Assembly: GCF_000696385.1 (NCBI RefSeq) | Contig: NZ_JJMN01000062.1 | Span: forward strand, 1 to 64,000 | Origin: Vibrio metoecus | Lineage (GTDB): Bacteria; Pseudomonadota; Gammaproteobacteria; Enterobacterales; Vibrionaceae | Length of the DNA: 64,000 nt | Direction: 5' to 3' | In this document: positions 1 through 10,939 of the stretch, piece by piece | How positions within the stretch are numbered: position 1 is the stretch's first letter | Layout of the letters: each line of letters begins with the position of its first letter | Program-made: the position numbers and the translations under genes | Notes under the pieces: model-generated | The model's input: only the letters and a program-made list of their open reading frames with translations | Told to the model about the DNA's origin: nothing | The model's database searches: none

Positions 1-1
1 T

Positions 2-36
2 AAAAGCCGACGCACAGGGCATCGGCTTCTTTTGTA
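2..36 (-). terminator. Rho-independent terminator of add
   Basis: Read on the minus strand, an AAGCCGATGC / GCGTCGGCTT stem with a short loop is followed by a T-rich tail. It lies directly after the add stop codon. Confidence 0.8.
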
Positions 37-49
37 TCATTGATTGGTT

Positions 50-1057
50 CTAACCGCGTAGTGCTGCTTTGGTTAAGAGCGCTTTCTTATCTGAATCAGA
101 GAGGAATGCTAATTCCAAGCCGTTGATTTGTGCTTGGCGGATCTGTTGCTGACTAAGTCCTGCTTGAGGTGCTGCCACTTTGTACTCATAAGGCAACTCG
201 ATCCCTTCAACGGCAGGATCGTCGGTGTTAATACACGCTAAGATCCCATGCTCTAAGAAGCGTTTGAGTGGGTGGGCTGCTAGACTTTCGACAGTACTGG
301 TTTGCAGGTTGGACGTTAGACAAGACTCAATACCGATGCGATGCTGGGCAAGGTAGTCCATCAATTTCGGGTCATGAATGGCTTTTACTCCATGGCCAAT
401 ACGTGTAGCGCCAAGCTCTTTAATCGCCTGCCACATGCTCTCTGGACCCGCAGCTTCGCCTGCATGAACGGTAACTTGTAAGCCTGCATTTTTGACTTTG
501 TTTAAAGTGTTTGGATTAAAACGATCGCCAGGTTGACCCAATTCATCGCCCGCTAAGTCAACGGCGACGATATGATTTTTCTGGCTCAGGATTGCCTCTA
601 ATTCTTGTTGGCAAGCATCAGTGCCGAAAGTGCGGCTCATAATACCAATGAGATTGGCTTTGATGCCAAAATCACGCACACCGGCCTGTACGCCATCGAC
701 GACAGCTTCTACTACCCCTGCGATTGGTAAACCATGTTTCATCGCCATGTAGTAAGGCGAAAAACGCAGTTCGGCGTAATCAATCCGAGCGTTCAGTGCA
801 TCTTCTACGTTTTCATACGCGACACGACGACATGCTTCAAGATCACCTAAGACAGCAACCCCCCAATCTAATTTAGAAAGAAACGCAACGAGTGAGGGTT
901 CAGTTTCAACAATTTGCACATAAGGAGTGAGGGTTTCAATGGTGTTAGCGGGTAATTGAACCCCAAATTTTTGCCCTAATTCTAATATGGTTTGTGTGCG
1001 GATGTTCCCATCAAGATGACGGTGCAAATCAGTTAAAGGGAGCGAGGAAGTTATCAT
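50..1057 (-). CDS. add: Adenosine deaminase
   Basis: Deaminates adenosine and deoxyadenosine to inosine and deoxyinosine in cytoplasmic purine salvage. The 335 aa protein has the usual length and the metal-dependent amidohydrolase layout: HRH near residues 12-14 (first metal ligands), HAGE at 198-201 with the catalytic Glu, GHG around 221-223, and the TDDP motif at 278-281 carrying the metal-binding Asp. All key residues are present. It is the last gene on its strand before a strong terminator and appears to be a single-gene unit. The start Met sits just before [13 protein letters not shown], as in family members. Related adenine deaminases share the fold, but the motif spacing here fits Add. 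Confidence 0.95.
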   Translation of the reverse strand: MITSSLPLTDLHRHLDGNIRTQTILELGQKFGVQLPANTIETLTPYVQIVETEPSLVAFLSKLDWGVAVLGDLEACRRVAYENVEDALNARIDYAELRFSPYYMAMKHGLPIAGVVEAVVDGVQAGVRDFGIKANLIGIMSRTFGTDACQQELEAILSQKNHIVAVDLAGDELGQPGDRFNPNTLNKVKNAGLQVTVHAGEAAGPESMWQAIKELGATRIGHGVKAIHDPKLMDYLAQHRIGIESCLTSNLQTSTVESLAAHPLKRFLEHGILACINTDDPAVEGIELPYEYKVAAPQAGLSQQQIRQAQINGLELAFLSDSDKKALLTKAALRG

Positions 1058-1158
1058 TATTGTTGTCCTTATCAGTATTTGCCGTTAACGTATAAAAACC
1101 AATACCCTGAGCTGTACAGCTAACGAAAGGCAAGAAAAGGACTATATTTTGTTTAACT

Positions 1159-3706
1159 TTACTTCATGTTAACCAGATTTGTTGGCCAATCATGATAGGC
1201 GATTGGTTTACTGAATAGAAAGCCCTGACCATGTGGGCAATTTAATTGAGTCAGTAAATCTACCTGCTCTTGAGTTTCTACTCCTTCGGCCACGAGCTCG
1301 ACTTTAAATCCGCGAGTCATGTTAACGATGGCCGCCACGACACTGTTCTCAATATTCTGTGCATTGAGTTGTGCAATGAACTCTCGGTCTATTTTCAGGC
1401 AATCAAAAGGCAGTTTATGCAGATAAGCGAGGGAGCTATAACCCGTGCCAAAATCATCGATAGCGATGTGGATGCCGGCTTTTTTTAACTCCAGCATGTT
1501 ATGCAAAATCACTGGGTCATTATCAACGATACGTGATTCTGTAATCTCCAATGTGAGATTTGACGGTGGTAGTTGGGATTTTTCGAGGATGCGGTATAGC
1601 TGATCCATGAAATCAGGATGTGAGAGCTGATTGACGGAGAGGTTGACATGCATGTGGAAGCTAGCAGGCCATTTGTTTTCTTGTATGCCACGCACGGTAT
1701 CGATGCAGGCTTGGCGGAGAATTTGTTCACCAATTGCGTTGATTAAGCCACTTTCTTCGGCGATAGGAATAAACTCCATCGGCGGAATCAAACCAAGTTC
1801 TGGTGAGATCCAGCGAGCCAGTGCTTCAGCACCTAAAACTTCACCACTATGTAAATCGACAATCGGTTGATAAAAAGGCACAAACTCGTGGTTATCGAGT
1901 GCCAATTTAATTTGAGTGACCATTTGCATCCTCTTACGGGATGCATTCGCCATTTCTGGGGAATAGAAACTGATTCGAGTGTGGTCAACTTTCGCATTGC
2001 TAAGTGCAATGCTGCCGTTGCGTAGCCATACGGTCATGTTCGTTTCTTCTAAAGAGACGATGCCAATCGAAACGTTCACGGCAATATTGTCACTAGGCAT
2101 ACTGAAAGGGGATGCAAACAGCTTGAGAATGTTGGTTGCAATCAGTTTTAAATCGTCTTGTTGATTCGTCTCTGGGAGATAAATTGCAAATTCATCTCCA
2201 CCAATCCGTGCGATCCGAGCTGGGGATGGGAAGGTCAAATTGAGTCGTTGGGCTATTGCGATAAGTAATTGATCTGCCTGATGGTGTCCTAAGCTATCGT
2301 TAATATCACGGAATTTATCTATCCCAATCAGGATCAAGCCACCATTGAGTTGAGGAAGCTGATTACAATTTTCAACCAAGCCCTCTCTGCTCAGTAATTG
2401 GGTTAATGAGTCATGCACCAATTGAGATCGCAGAGCTTTAAACGATGTTTTTAAGTTATTGGTCATTTCGACAAAGGCTTGAACCAATAGACTGGTTTCG
2501 TAGATTTGTCCGGGTTTGGGCATGTTGGCTGCCCAGTTGCCATTTGCGAGCTGCCGAGCGGCAGATGCTGTCGAAATGATAGGATTTGCCACGCGATTTA
2601 ACGTCATTAAGCCGATCAGTAGACCAATAAGACTGACGGCAAGGCCTAATTATCCAACTGGTTTTTTGGGTTTTTCAGGCAAAGCTACCCAAAAGATCGG
2701 TTTCGGCAATAGAAACGCTGATGTACCAAGCTAAACCATACTGATCGGTAAAGGCTGAAACTTTATTAAAGTAGCGCTGGTTGGCGACGTGTGTCGTAAA
2801 CATGCCACTATTGAGGTTTTGTTCGTTGAGTTGTTCTGCGCTGCTTTTAATGACTGGATTGGGGTTTTCAACAGCAAGCAACCTTTCTCCTTTTGGGCTG
2901 AGTTCAGTCCCCCATGACACAATACTGCTGTCGTTGGAATGGGCAATTAAGCGATGTTGGCTGTCGATGACATACACATCGGCATTAATTCTTTGTTTAA
3001 GTTGGGCAAGAAATTGATTAAAAGTGTTGAGTTTGACATCCGAAACCATCACGCCTACAAAAGTGGCATCTTGAAAAACAGGACTGAGGGCGGAAAGCGT
3101 GATTTCTTGTTTTTCATCTACATTGGTATACACCGCAGACCATTGTGCTGACGGTTTTTCAGCAATAGGGACATACCAAGGACGGACCCGAGGATCGTAG
3201 TTATCGATGATCGTATGGTATTTTTCATCGATGGTTGGGCTTTGATAAATCACCAATTTATTCTCAGTGCGCTCATCCTTAAGCATCAAGCTGTACTGAT
3301 CAGGTGCATCTTTTCGTAACCCCACGTACTCGCCGTTGATGCCACCAAAGCCAAGGACATCGATTTGTTGAATATTCTTGCCAATCGGTTGGGAGGCTGC
3401 ACGGATAAAATCTTCGATTTTGCTCGCATCGTCCGTTTGGTAAAGGTGATGAAAGCCAACGTTATACGCGATCATTTGATTAGCAAAAAAGGGACGATCT
3501 AAAAAGTCCGACAAGCGTTGTGAGATACTGTCGGTCAAATAGGATAACTGTTTGGTACTGAGCTCTTTTACGGTCTGTTCATAGCGGTAAGTTTGAACAG
3601 CCGCCATAGCCAAAATTGTGAACAAAAAAATCAGTACAAACGGCAGTATGATGGCGGTTTTTAAACGAATTTGGCGTTTTAACGGCATACCCTTCTCTAG
3701 TCTCAC
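1159..3706 (-). pseudogene. Cache-HAMP-GGDEF-EAL c-di-GMP protein, interrupted
   Basis: Two reading frames together make one membrane c-di-GMP enzyme. The upstream half (2675-3706) has an N-terminal membrane segment and a periplasmic double-Cache sensor. The downstream half (ending 1159) resumes in another frame inside the second membrane segment, then has a HAMP-like stretch, a GGDEF domain with intact RIGGDEF, and an EAL domain with intact EAL and DDFGTGYSS motifs. The break lies at 2647-2677, where both frames contain a stop (TGA at 2677, TAA at 2652), so one simple indel does not obviously repair it. The start may be the Met at 3706 or the one at 3688. If repaired the protein is about 840 aa and could be a cyclase, a phosphodiesterase or both. 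No RxxD I-site is visible just before GGDEF. If the break is real, the EAL half would lose its sensor and membrane anchor. Confidence 0.75.
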
Positions 3707-3746
3707 TTCCTGTGCAGTAAAGTTGGGTAGGCCGTTCAGCTGACAC

Positions 3747-5156
3747 TTAATATAACTCTTTGAGTTTACGTGTTAGCGTATTCCGTCCCCCAGCCCAATA
3801 CTTTGGCGGCTTCTTGTTTATGTCCATTAGTATGGTTAAGTGCCGCTTCTAAAAGTATACGTTCAAATTCTGGGAGTGCGTAGGCGAGTAATTCGGTTTC
3901 ACCAGAAGCCAACGCAGACTTTGCCCATGTTTCTAATTGTTTCTGCCAACTTATATCATTATCAAAATGACTGGCTTTTCTTTCTGATAATAATTCGGGA
4001 GGAAGATCACTTGGCAGCACCTCACTACCGCTTGCCATCACGGTTAGCCAACGGCACATGTTTTCAAGTTGGCGAACATTACCCGGCCAGTCAAGTTTAG
4101 TGAGGATATCAACGGTTCGTGGGTTGAGTGTTTTCATCTCCACGCCCAACTCTTTCGCCGCTAAGGCTAAAAAGTGCTTCGTCAATTTCTCGATATCTTG
4201 TCGACGTTCACGCAGTGACGGGATGTGGATGCGGATAACATTCAGACGATGGAATAACGTCTTCACGGAACTTGCCTTGATGGACCAACTTCTCAAGGTT
4301 TTGATGTGTCGCCGCGACAATTCGCACATCGACTTTAATCGCTACGTGTCCCCCGACTCGATAAAACTGGCCATCGGCCAAGACTCGTAATAGTCGGGTT
4401 TGAATATCCAGTGGCATATCGCCAATTTCGTCGAGAAATAAAGTACCGCCATTGGCTTGTTCGAAGCGTCCTTGGCGTACCGTGTTGGCTCCGGGTAAAT
4501 GCCCCTTTTTCATGGCCAAACAGCTCTGATTCGATCAGATCTTTCGGAATCGCGGCCATATTGAGTGCAATAAACGGTTTCTGCGCGCGAGGGCTATGTC
4601 GATGCAGTGCATGAGCGACCAATTCTTTCCCTGTACCCGATTCGCCGTTGATCAGTACCGAAATGGAAGAGCGAGATAAACGCCCAATTGCGCGAAACAC
4701 TTCTTGCATTGCTGGAGCTTCGCCAATGATTTCGGGGGCGGAATAGTTTTCGCTTGGGCGATGTGATGCCTTTCGCTGCTCTTGTCCGTGGGCAATCGCT
4801 CGTTCGACTAACGTAAGCGTTTCATCGACATCAAAAGGTTTGGGGAGATATTCAAAGGCCCCTTGTTGGTATGCGTTCACGGCTGCATCCAAATCGGAAT
4901 GAGCCGTCATGATAATCACGGGAAGTTCCGGGATCTGCTGATGTACTTGATTTAGCAGAGCAATGCCATCCATTCCGGGCATACGGATATCGGACACTAA
5001 GACATCGGGAGTTTCTCGCTCAAGTGCAAGTAGCACACTTTCCGCATCGGCGAAAGTTTCGCATTTTATATTGGCGGAAGAGAGCGTCTTCTCCATCACC
5101 CAACGGATGGAGCTATCATCATCGACGACCCAAACGTATCCTCTACTCATAGACAA
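3747..5156 (-). pseudogene. ntrC: Nitrogen response regulator NtrC, three frameshifts
   Basis: Sigma-54 activator of nitrogen-starvation genes, phosphorylated by NtrB. The frame-corrected protein is about 468 aa, the length of E. coli NtrC. It has a receiver domain with Asp56 in SDIRMPGMDG, an AAA+ domain with Walker A GESGTGKE at about 171-178 and GAFTGA at about 219-224, and a C-terminal Fis-type helix-turn-helix. Three extra bases break it: an extra G in ggg 4493-4495 (inside the sigma-54-contacting GAFTGA loop), an extra base at about 4258, and an extra C in ccccc 3787-3791. Removing all three restores a continuous protein ending KLKELY. The insertions look like sequencing error, because everything else in the gene is conserved. 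It follows ntrB after 3 bases. Confidence 0.85.
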
Positions 5157-5159
5157 TCC

Positions 5160-6224
5160 TTAACAGCAATTCAAAATTGGCAAATAAATGGTAAACATGG
5201 TGCGTCCTGGCCAGCTTTGCACCTCTATTTTTCCCTGATGTTGATCGATCAGATTTTGTGAAATAGATAACCCCAACCCCGTGCCGCCCTCACGGCCGCT
5301 CACCATGGGATAAAATAAGGTGTCTTGGAGTTCAGGAGGTATTCCGGGACCATTATCGATAATCTCAATACTGGCAACGAGCTTATAACGTTGACCATGG
5401 ATATTCGCTTGGTGCACGGTTCTGGTGCGTAAGGTAATCACGCCATGCGGTTGATTCGCTAAAATCTGTGCCGCATTGCTGACAATATTCAACAAGGCTT
5501 GCTCGATCTGATCGGTATCCATCAAAATATTCGGCAGGCTTGGGTCATAATCCCGTTCAAAAACCAAATTGGATCCCGCTTCAAGAACCACGAGTTGACG
5601 CACTTTTTCTAAAATGAGGTGCAGATTCTCCCATTTCTTTTCACCAGGACGCTGTGGTCCTAATAAGCGATCGACCAAGCTACGCAACCGATCGGCTTGT
5701 TCGATGATAATCTGGGTATATTCTGTGAGTGCGGGATCCGGCAGCATACGCTCTAAGAGTTGTGCAGCACCTCTTAAACCACCGAGGGGATTTTTGATTT
5801 CATGGGCTAACCCTCTAACCAAAAGTTTCGCCGCTTGTTGCTGCGCGTGTTGATTCAACTCTTGGGTTAGGCGACGTTGCTGGCCAATCGTGCGCATTTC
5901 TGCCAGTAACAATAACTCTTTTTGCCATGACACCGGACTGACGGTGACCTCAAGCAACAAGGGTTTTCCATCGACGACTAAAGTGACATCACTATCGGTA
6001 ATACTTTGCCCACTTTGCAATGGTTGTGTCAGCAGTTGCAGATCCAGTGATGAGTGCTGAACAAGTTGCCGTAAGCTTTGATGCATTAAGCGTTTCATGC
6101 TTTGCGAAAAGAGCTGCTCGGCCGCAGGATTCGCATAGCGAATCATCAGGGACTCATCGAGAATGAATATCGATGTGACCTGATTATTAATAATGGTTTG
6201 ATTCAGTTCTGCACTCACACTCAT
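5160..6224 (-). CDS. ntrB: Nitrogen sensor histidine kinase NtrB
   Basis: Cytoplasmic sensor kinase/phosphatase that phosphorylates NtrC under control of the PII protein. The 354 aa protein has an N-terminal PAS domain (about 10-110), a dimerisation/phosphoacceptor helix with His141 in GLAHEIKNPLGG, and a HATPase domain with the DNGPGIP and GGTGLGLSI boxes. There is no membrane segment, as expected for NtrB. It lies upstream of ntrC on the same strand with a 3-base gap, so the two are one operon. A near-perfect NtrC site 30-45 bp upstream suggests autoregulation, as described for glnLp in E. coli. Confidence 0.95.
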   Translation of the reverse strand: MSVSAELNQTIINNQVTSIFILDESLMIRYANPAAEQLFSQSMKRLMHQSLRQLVQHSSLDLQLLTQPLQSGQSITDSDVTLVVDGKPLLLEVTVSPVSWQKELLLLAEMRTIGQQRRLTQELNQHAQQQAAKLLVRGLAHEIKNPLGGLRGAAQLLERMLPDPALTEYTQIIIEQADRLRSLVDRLLGPQRPGEKKWENLHLILEKVRQLVVLEAGSNLVFERDYDPSLPNILMDTDQIEQALLNIVSNAAQILANQPHGVITLRTRTVHQANIHGQRYKLVASIEIIDNGPGIPPELQDTLFYPMVSGREGGTGLGLSISQNLIDQHQGKIEVQSWPGRTMFTIYLPILNCC

Positions 6225-6252
6225 TCTCGCTCGATAATCACTTCACTACCTA

Positions 6253-6269
6253 TGCACAAGTTTGGTGCA
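6253..6269. promoter_or_regulatory. NtrC operator upstream of ntrBC
   Basis: TGCACAAGTTTGGTGCA is a 17-bp dyad matching the NtrC consensus TGCACCA-N3-TGGTGCA at almost every position. It lies 29-45 bp upstream of the ntrB start. In enterics NtrC bound near glnL represses it; the same role here is inference. Confidence 0.8.
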
Positions 6270-6351
6270 TTAAGCATTAAGTATGGCGCAAGGGAGTGCA
6301 AACCCAAAGTGGAACTCCCTACGCAATCGAGCGAACGGTCACATCTTTTCG

Positions 6352-6940
6352 TTATTTCACCGTTGCTCGATGCAGATGCACCGTGATAATCGATGAAGAT
6401 GCAATAATCTTGCCGTTTTCAATAGCTTGAATGGTGAAGGTGTGAGTCCCTCTGTCAATATTTTTTAACTCCCAATTCGGTTGATTGGTGGGGGCGCCAT
6501 AAGGTCGGCCATCCATCAACAGTTGAAGCTGTTCGCCAATCGAGAGCTTGCGGTTTAGCTCGGACCGAATGTTGATCGTACCGCTATTGCTGCGCACCGT
6601 ATCATCATGTTGAGGAGAAATCATGGTAACGGTGAGGAGGGGGGAGTTGTTGTGGGGGGATGGGAGAGGCAACCTCACTCAACTCAATATCCGTTGAGGT
6701 CGCTTCGCTTAATGTAGACGCGGTGATTGTCTCCTCCACGGGTTGGGATGAATCGAAGCTGGGAGCTGGAGCTTGCGCTTCATAATCCGGTAAATGGATG
6801 GCTTTTGCTTTGTCACTCTGTGGGCTATCACTAAAGTTCAGGACACCTTTTTCATCAACCCAAGTGTAGACGTTTTGTGCTGTGACTTGCGGTACCCATA
6901 ATAAACTGATGAGTAACCATAAGGGACGAGACGATGGCAT
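6352..6940 (-). pseudogene. DUF4124 envelope protein, one frameshift
   Basis: An exported protein of unknown function, broken by a single extra base in the six-G run at 6639-6644 (C run on the coding strand). The first part (to about residue 100) has a signal peptide ending VTAQ, then a DUF4124 segment (VYTWVDEKGVLNFSD), then a Pro/Ser/Glu-rich linker. After frame correction it continues with a short beta-rich domain containing NSGTINIRSEL and ending near 6352, total about 195 aa. The last part looks like an Ig-like or penicillin-binding-protein-C-terminal-like beta domain. It sits between glnA and ntrB on the same strand with its own gaps. Its function is not known, and the lesion is in a homopolymer and is probably technical. 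Confidence 0.7.
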
Positions 6941-7047
6941 ATATCACCTCAATTACATGAAGTTTCACTCTATAGATCATGAGTTTATACCCATGACTGA
7001 AATTGTAAGCCACATGTTAAAACGAACCATGAAAGGACTAAATATGC

Positions 7048-7075
7048 AAAAGGCCCGCCTGCGAGGCGAGCCTAA
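7048..7075 (-). terminator. Terminator of glnA
   Basis: On the minus strand a GC-rich hairpin (GGCTCGCCT / AGGCGGGCC, short loop) is followed by TTTT. It lies about 40 bp after the glnA stop. Confidence 0.8.
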
Positions 7076-7116
7076 ATATTGATGTAACCTAAGTTACCTT
7101 TTACACAAGCTGAGAA

Positions 7117-8526
7117 TTAAACTGAGTAGTACAGTTCGAATTCAAGTGGATGTACTGCAACGTTCACGCGCTCTACATCTTTGGTTTTCAGCTCGATGTA
7201 AGAGTCGATGAAATCATCAGAGAATACGCCGCCAGCGGTTAAGAACTCACGGTCAGCATCCAAGTATTGCAGAGCTTGTTGTAGAGACTCTGCCACTTTT
7301 GGAATTTCAGCTGCTTCTTCTGCTGGTAGATCGTACAGATCTTTGTCCATCGCTTCTCCTGGATGGATCTTGTTCTTGATACCATCAAGACCTGCCATCA
7401 GCATAGCTGCAAACGCCAAGTATGGGTTAGCTGCTGGATCTGGGAAGCGAACTTCGATACGACGAGCTTTCGGGCTTGGTACCACTGGAATACGGATAGA
7501 AGCTGAACGGTTACGCGCAGAGTAAGCCAACATTACTGGTGCTTCGTAGTGAGGAACCAGACGCTTGTATGAGTTGGTAGATGGGTTAGTGATTGCGTTC
7601 AGCGCACGTGCGTGCTTGATGATACCACCGATGTAGTAGATCGCCATTTCAGACAGGCCGCCGTACTTGTCACCCGCAAACAGGTTAACGCCATCTTTCG
7701 CCAGAGATTGGTGAACGTGCATACCTGAGCCGTTGTCGCCAACCAGTGGTTTAGGCATGAAAGTCGCTGTTTTACCAAATGCGTGAGCCACGTTGTGAAC
7801 CACGTACTTGTAGATCTGGATTTCATCCGCTTTCACCGTTAGGGTGTTGAAGCGAGTTGCGATTTCGTTTTGACCCGCAGTAGCAACTTCGTGGTGGTGA
7901 GCTTCCACAACCAGACCCATTTCTTCCATGATCAAACACATCGCTGAACGGATGTCTTGTGATGAGTCAACCGGAGCAACTGGGAAGTAACCGCCTTTTA
8001 CGCCAGGACGGTGACCTTTGTTACCATCTTCGTATTCAGTACCTGTGTTCCATGCCGCTTCTACGTCGTCAATCTTGAAGAATGAACCAGACATGTTAGT
8101 GGCGAATTTCACATCGTCAAACAGGAAGAATTCTGGCTCTGGACCGACAAGAACAGTGTCTGCGATACCCGTAGAACGCATGTACTCTTCAGCACGCTTT
8201 GCAATAGAACGTGGGTCACGATCGTAACCTTGCATAGTCGCAGGTTCTAAGATGTCACAACGGATGTTCAGCGTAGCATCTTCAGTAAATGGATCGAGCA
8301 CAGCAGTCGATGGATCTGGCATCATTACCATGTCGGATTCGTTGATACCTTTCCAGCCTGCAACAGATGAACCATCGAACATTTTACCGTCTTCGAAGAA
8401 GTCAGCATCGATTTGGTGAGCAGGGATAGAGATGTGCTGCTCTTTACCTTTAGTATCGGTAAAACGCAGGTCAACAAACTTAACTTCGTTTTCTTGGATC
8501 AGCGATAGAACATTTTCTACTGACAT
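7117..8526 (-). CDS. glnA: Glutamine synthetase, type I
   Basis: Makes glutamine from glutamate, ammonia and ATP; the central ammonia-assimilation enzyme and a cytoplasmic dodecamer. The 469 aa protein has the length of the E. coli enzyme and the GS signatures: FDGSSVAGW near the N terminus, the ATP-binding [12 protein letters not shown] segment, and the DLYDLP loop near residue 398 whose Tyr is the adenylylation site. Regulation by GlnE and by NtrBC therefore looks intact in principle. The gene is monocistronic, with a terminator after it and a sigma-54 promoter plus three NtrC sites before it. The start is preceded by an AGG-rich ribosome binding site. Confidence 0.98.
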   Translation of the reverse strand: MSVENVLSLIQENEVKFVDLRFTDTKGKEQHISIPAHQIDADFFEDGKMFDGSSVAGWKGINESDMVMMPDPSTAVLDPFTEDATLNIRCDILEPATMQGYDRDPRSIAKRAEEYMRSTGIADTVLVGPEPEFFLFDDVKFATNMSGSFFKIDDVEAAWNTGTEYEDGNKGHRPGVKGGYFPVAPVDSSQDIRSAMCLIMEEMGLVVEAHHHEVATAGQNEIATRFNTLTVKADEIQIYKYVVHNVAHAFGKTATFMPKPLVGDNGSGMHVHQSLAKDGVNLFAGDKYGGLSEMAIYYIGGIIKHARALNAITNPSTNSYKRLVPHYEAPVMLAYSARNRSASIRIPVVPSPKARRIEVRFPDPAANPYLAFAAMLMAGLDGIKNKIHPGEAMDKDLYDLPAEEAAEIPKVAESLQQALQYLDADREFLTAGGVFSDDFIDSYIELKTKDVERVNVAVHPLEFELYYSV

Positions 8527-8631
8527 CTTGGATAACCTCCGGTGTTTTTAAGCGGTATGGGCTCGAGTCTTAAATAAAGTCGGCAAAGATTACTACGTTG
8601 TACTATGGGTAACCGATGCTGAAATTACTAA

Positions 8632-8647
8632 AGCGAAAAGCGTGCCA
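8632..8647 (-). promoter_or_regulatory. Sigma-54 (RpoN) promoter of glnA
   Basis: On the minus strand TGGCACG-CTTT-TCGCT matches the -24/-12 consensus TGGCACG-N4-TTGCW with one mismatch in the core. The invariant GG and GC are separated by exactly 10 bp. The predicted start is near 8621, about 95 bp before the glnA ATG. Confidence 0.85.
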
Positions 8648-8710
8648 TGTTTATAAATCCAATATAAATCATGGTTTTGGTCGGTGTGTTGCTGGTTTTT
8701 GATGTTTCTT

Positions 8711-8779
8711 TGCACCAAAATGATCCCTTTGTGCACTGTTATGGTGCGCTGTGTTGTTGCTCTGCACCATGTTTTACCA
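8711..8779. promoter_or_regulatory. Three NtrC sites upstream of glnA
   Basis: Three 17-bp dyads resemble TGCACCA-N3-TGGTGCA: 8711-8727 (left half perfect), 8732-8748 (TGCACTGTTATGGTGCG, the best), and 8763-8779 (left half TGCACCA perfect, right half weak). Their centres are 21 and 31 bp apart, about two and three helical turns. They sit roughly 100-150 bp upstream of the predicted RpoN start, as the enhancer does at E. coli glnAp2. Confidence 0.8.
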
Positions 8780-9013
8780 AAACGTTTGCTATTTCGCGCT
8801 CAATTGCAGGGGTTGTCAATGACTCTTGAGCCTGAAACTGCTGGGATAAGGAAAGATGCGCAGCAAAATGAAGAAAAAGTGGGCTATTTCAGCGCGACAG
8901 ATCACATATTTCTAGGTTTTCCGCTAAAATCTGGTACATTATTGGCCGTTTTTGAACCATGTTCGGCGACTGCTTTAGCAGTCCGCCTCAATGAAAAAGT
9001 GAAGCAAACCCCG

Positions 9014-10843
9014 ATGACCACTCCGCAAATTGAAAAATTAAGAAACATCGCGATTATCGCGCACGTTGACCACGGTAAAACCACCCTGGTTGACAAACTG
9101 CTCCAGCAATCCGGCACGTTAGAGTCTCGCGGTGATGTTGAAGAGCGAGTCATGGACTCGAACGACATTGAAAAAGAGCGTGGTATCACCATTCTGGCGA
9201 AAAACACCGCCATCAACTGGAATGATTACCGTATCAACATCGTAGACACCCCAGGACACGCGGACTTCGGTGGCGAAGTTGAGCGTATTATGTCGATGGT
9301 AGACTCTGTGCTGCTGATTGTTGACGCTGTTGATGGCCCAATGCCACAAACTCGCTTCGTAACCCAAAAAGCCTTTGCTCACGGTTTGAAGCCAATCGTT
9401 GTTATTAACAAAATTGACCGTCCGGGCGCACGTCCTGATTGGGTTATGGATCAGGTATTTGACCTGTTCGACAACCTAGGTGCGACGGATGAACAGCTTG
9501 ACTTCCAAGTGGTCTATGCTTCAGCTCTGAACGGTTGGGCAACCCTAGTTGAAGGCGAAACGGGCGAAAACATGGAACCTCTGTTCCAAGCGATCGTAGA
9601 TAACGTTGCTGCGCCACAAGTTGACCTTGATGGCCCACTGCAAATGCAAATTTCTCAGCTCGATTACAGCTCTTACGTAGGTGTTATCGGTGTTGGCCGT
9701 ATCAAGCGCGGTAAAGTAAAACCAAACCAACAAGTGACCGTTATCGGTGCGGATGGTAAGAAACGTAACGGCAAAATCGGTACGGTTCTGGGCTACCTTG
9801 GTCTGCAACGTTCTGAAACTGACCAAGCTACCGCTGGCGACATCGTTGCGGTAACCGGTCTGGGTGAGCTGAAAATCTCTGACACTATCTGTGATGTGAA
9901 TGCACTAGAAGCGCTGCCACCACTTAGCGTTGATGAACCAACCGTAACCATGACGTTCCAAGTAAACACGTCTCCATTCGCGGGTAAAGAAGGTAAGTTC
10001 GTGACTTCACGTAACATCCTTGAGCGTCTGGAAAAAGAACTGGTACACAACGTAGCATTGCGTGTTGAACAAACTGAAGATCCAGACAAATTCCGCGTTT
10101 CAGGTCGTGGTGAACTTCACCTATCGATCCTGATCGAAAACATGCGTCGTGAAGGTTTTGAACTGGCAGTATCTCGTCCTGAAGTTATCCTGAAGCACGA
10201 AGACGGCCAACTGATGGAACCGTTTGAAACGGTCACCATCGACGTGCAAGAAGAGCACCAAGGCGGCATCATGGAGAAAATCGGCATGCGTAAAGGCGAG
10301 CTGAAAGATATGTCTCCAGATGGCAAAGGTCGTATCCGTCTAGATTTCGTGATGCCTTCTCGTGGCTTGATCGGTTTCCAAACGGAATTCATGACTCTGA
10401 CTTCAGGTTCAGGTCTGCTGTACCATACTTTTGACCACTACGGCCCACACAAAGGCGGTGTAATCGGTCAACGTGTGAACGGTGTTCTGGTTTCTAACGG
10501 TACAGGTAAAGCACTAACGAACGCACTGTTCAACCTGCAAGAGCGTGGTCGTATGTTCATTGGGCATGGTGTTGAAGTTTACGAAGGTATGGTCATCGGT
10601 ATTCACAGCCGTGATAACGATCTGACAGTAAACCCTCTGAAAGGTAAGCAGCTGACTAACGTTCGTGCTTCTGGTACTGATGATGCACAGGTTCTAACGC
10701 CGCCAATCATTATGTCTCTAGAGCAAGCTCTAGAGTTCATCGATGATGACGAACTGGTAGAAGTAACCCCAGTAAGCATCCGTATCCGTAAACGCTACCT
10801 GACTGAAAACGATCGTAAGCGTGCTTCTCGTGATGCGAAATAA
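9014..10843 (+). CDS. bipA: Ribosome-associated GTPase BipA/TypA
   Basis: Translational GTPase of the EF-G family that acts in ribosome assembly and stress adaptation. The protein is 609 aa from the chosen start (ATG 9014, before [13 protein letters not shown]), which matches the family. The frame is open further upstream to 8684, but that stretch is not conserved coding sequence and overlaps the glnA control region. Motifs: P-loop AHVDHGKTT, switch [23 protein letters not shown], then EF-G-like domains II, III and V and a BipA-specific C-terminal domain. It is divergent from glnA and followed by a terminator, so it forms a single-gene unit. Confidence 0.97.
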   Translation: MTTPQIEKLRNIAIIAHVDHGKTTLVDKLLQQSGTLESRGDVEERVMDSNDIEKERGITILAKNTAINWNDYRINIVDTPGHADFGGEVERIMSMVDSVLLIVDAVDGPMPQTRFVTQKAFAHGLKPIVVINKIDRPGARPDWVMDQVFDLFDNLGATDEQLDFQVVYASALNGWATLVEGETGENMEPLFQAIVDNVAAPQVDLDGPLQMQISQLDYSSYVGVIGVGRIKRGKVKPNQQVTVIGADGKKRNGKIGTVLGYLGLQRSETDQATAGDIVAVTGLGELKISDTICDVNALEALPPLSVDEPTVTMTFQVNTSPFAGKEGKFVTSRNILERLEKELVHNVALRVEQTEDPDKFRVSGRGELHLSILIENMRREGFELAVSRPEVILKHEDGQLMEPFETVTIDVQEEHQGGIMEKIGMRKGELKDMSPDGKGRIRLDFVMPSRGLIGFQTEFMTLTSGSGLLYHTFDHYGPHKGGVIGQRVNGVLVSNGTGKALTNALFNLQERGRMFIGHGVEVYEGMVIGIHSRDNDLTVNPLKGKQLTNVRASGTDDAQVLTPPIIMSLEQALEFIDDDELVEVTPVSIRIRKRYLTENDRKRASRDAK

Positions 10844-10879
10844 TCGCTGATTCTAGTCTTCTGACTCGATAAGTTATTT

Positions 10880-10916
10880 AAGCCCTTAGCTGTCACCAGT
10901 TAGGGGCTTTGTTTTT
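10880..10916 (+). terminator. Terminator after bipA
   Basis: An AGCCCTTA...TAGGGGCT stem with a loop containing GTCACC is followed by TTTGTTTTT. It lies 36 bp after the bipA stop. Confidence 0.8.
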
Positions 10917-10939
10917 ACGGTAAAGAGAAAGGGCAGACG

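Noticed and set aside
8684-9013. An N-terminal extension of BipA of about 110 residues in an open frame.
   Set aside because: It overlaps the NtrC sites of glnA, has no conserved residues, and the known BipA start ([14 protein letters not shown]) fits exactly at 9014.
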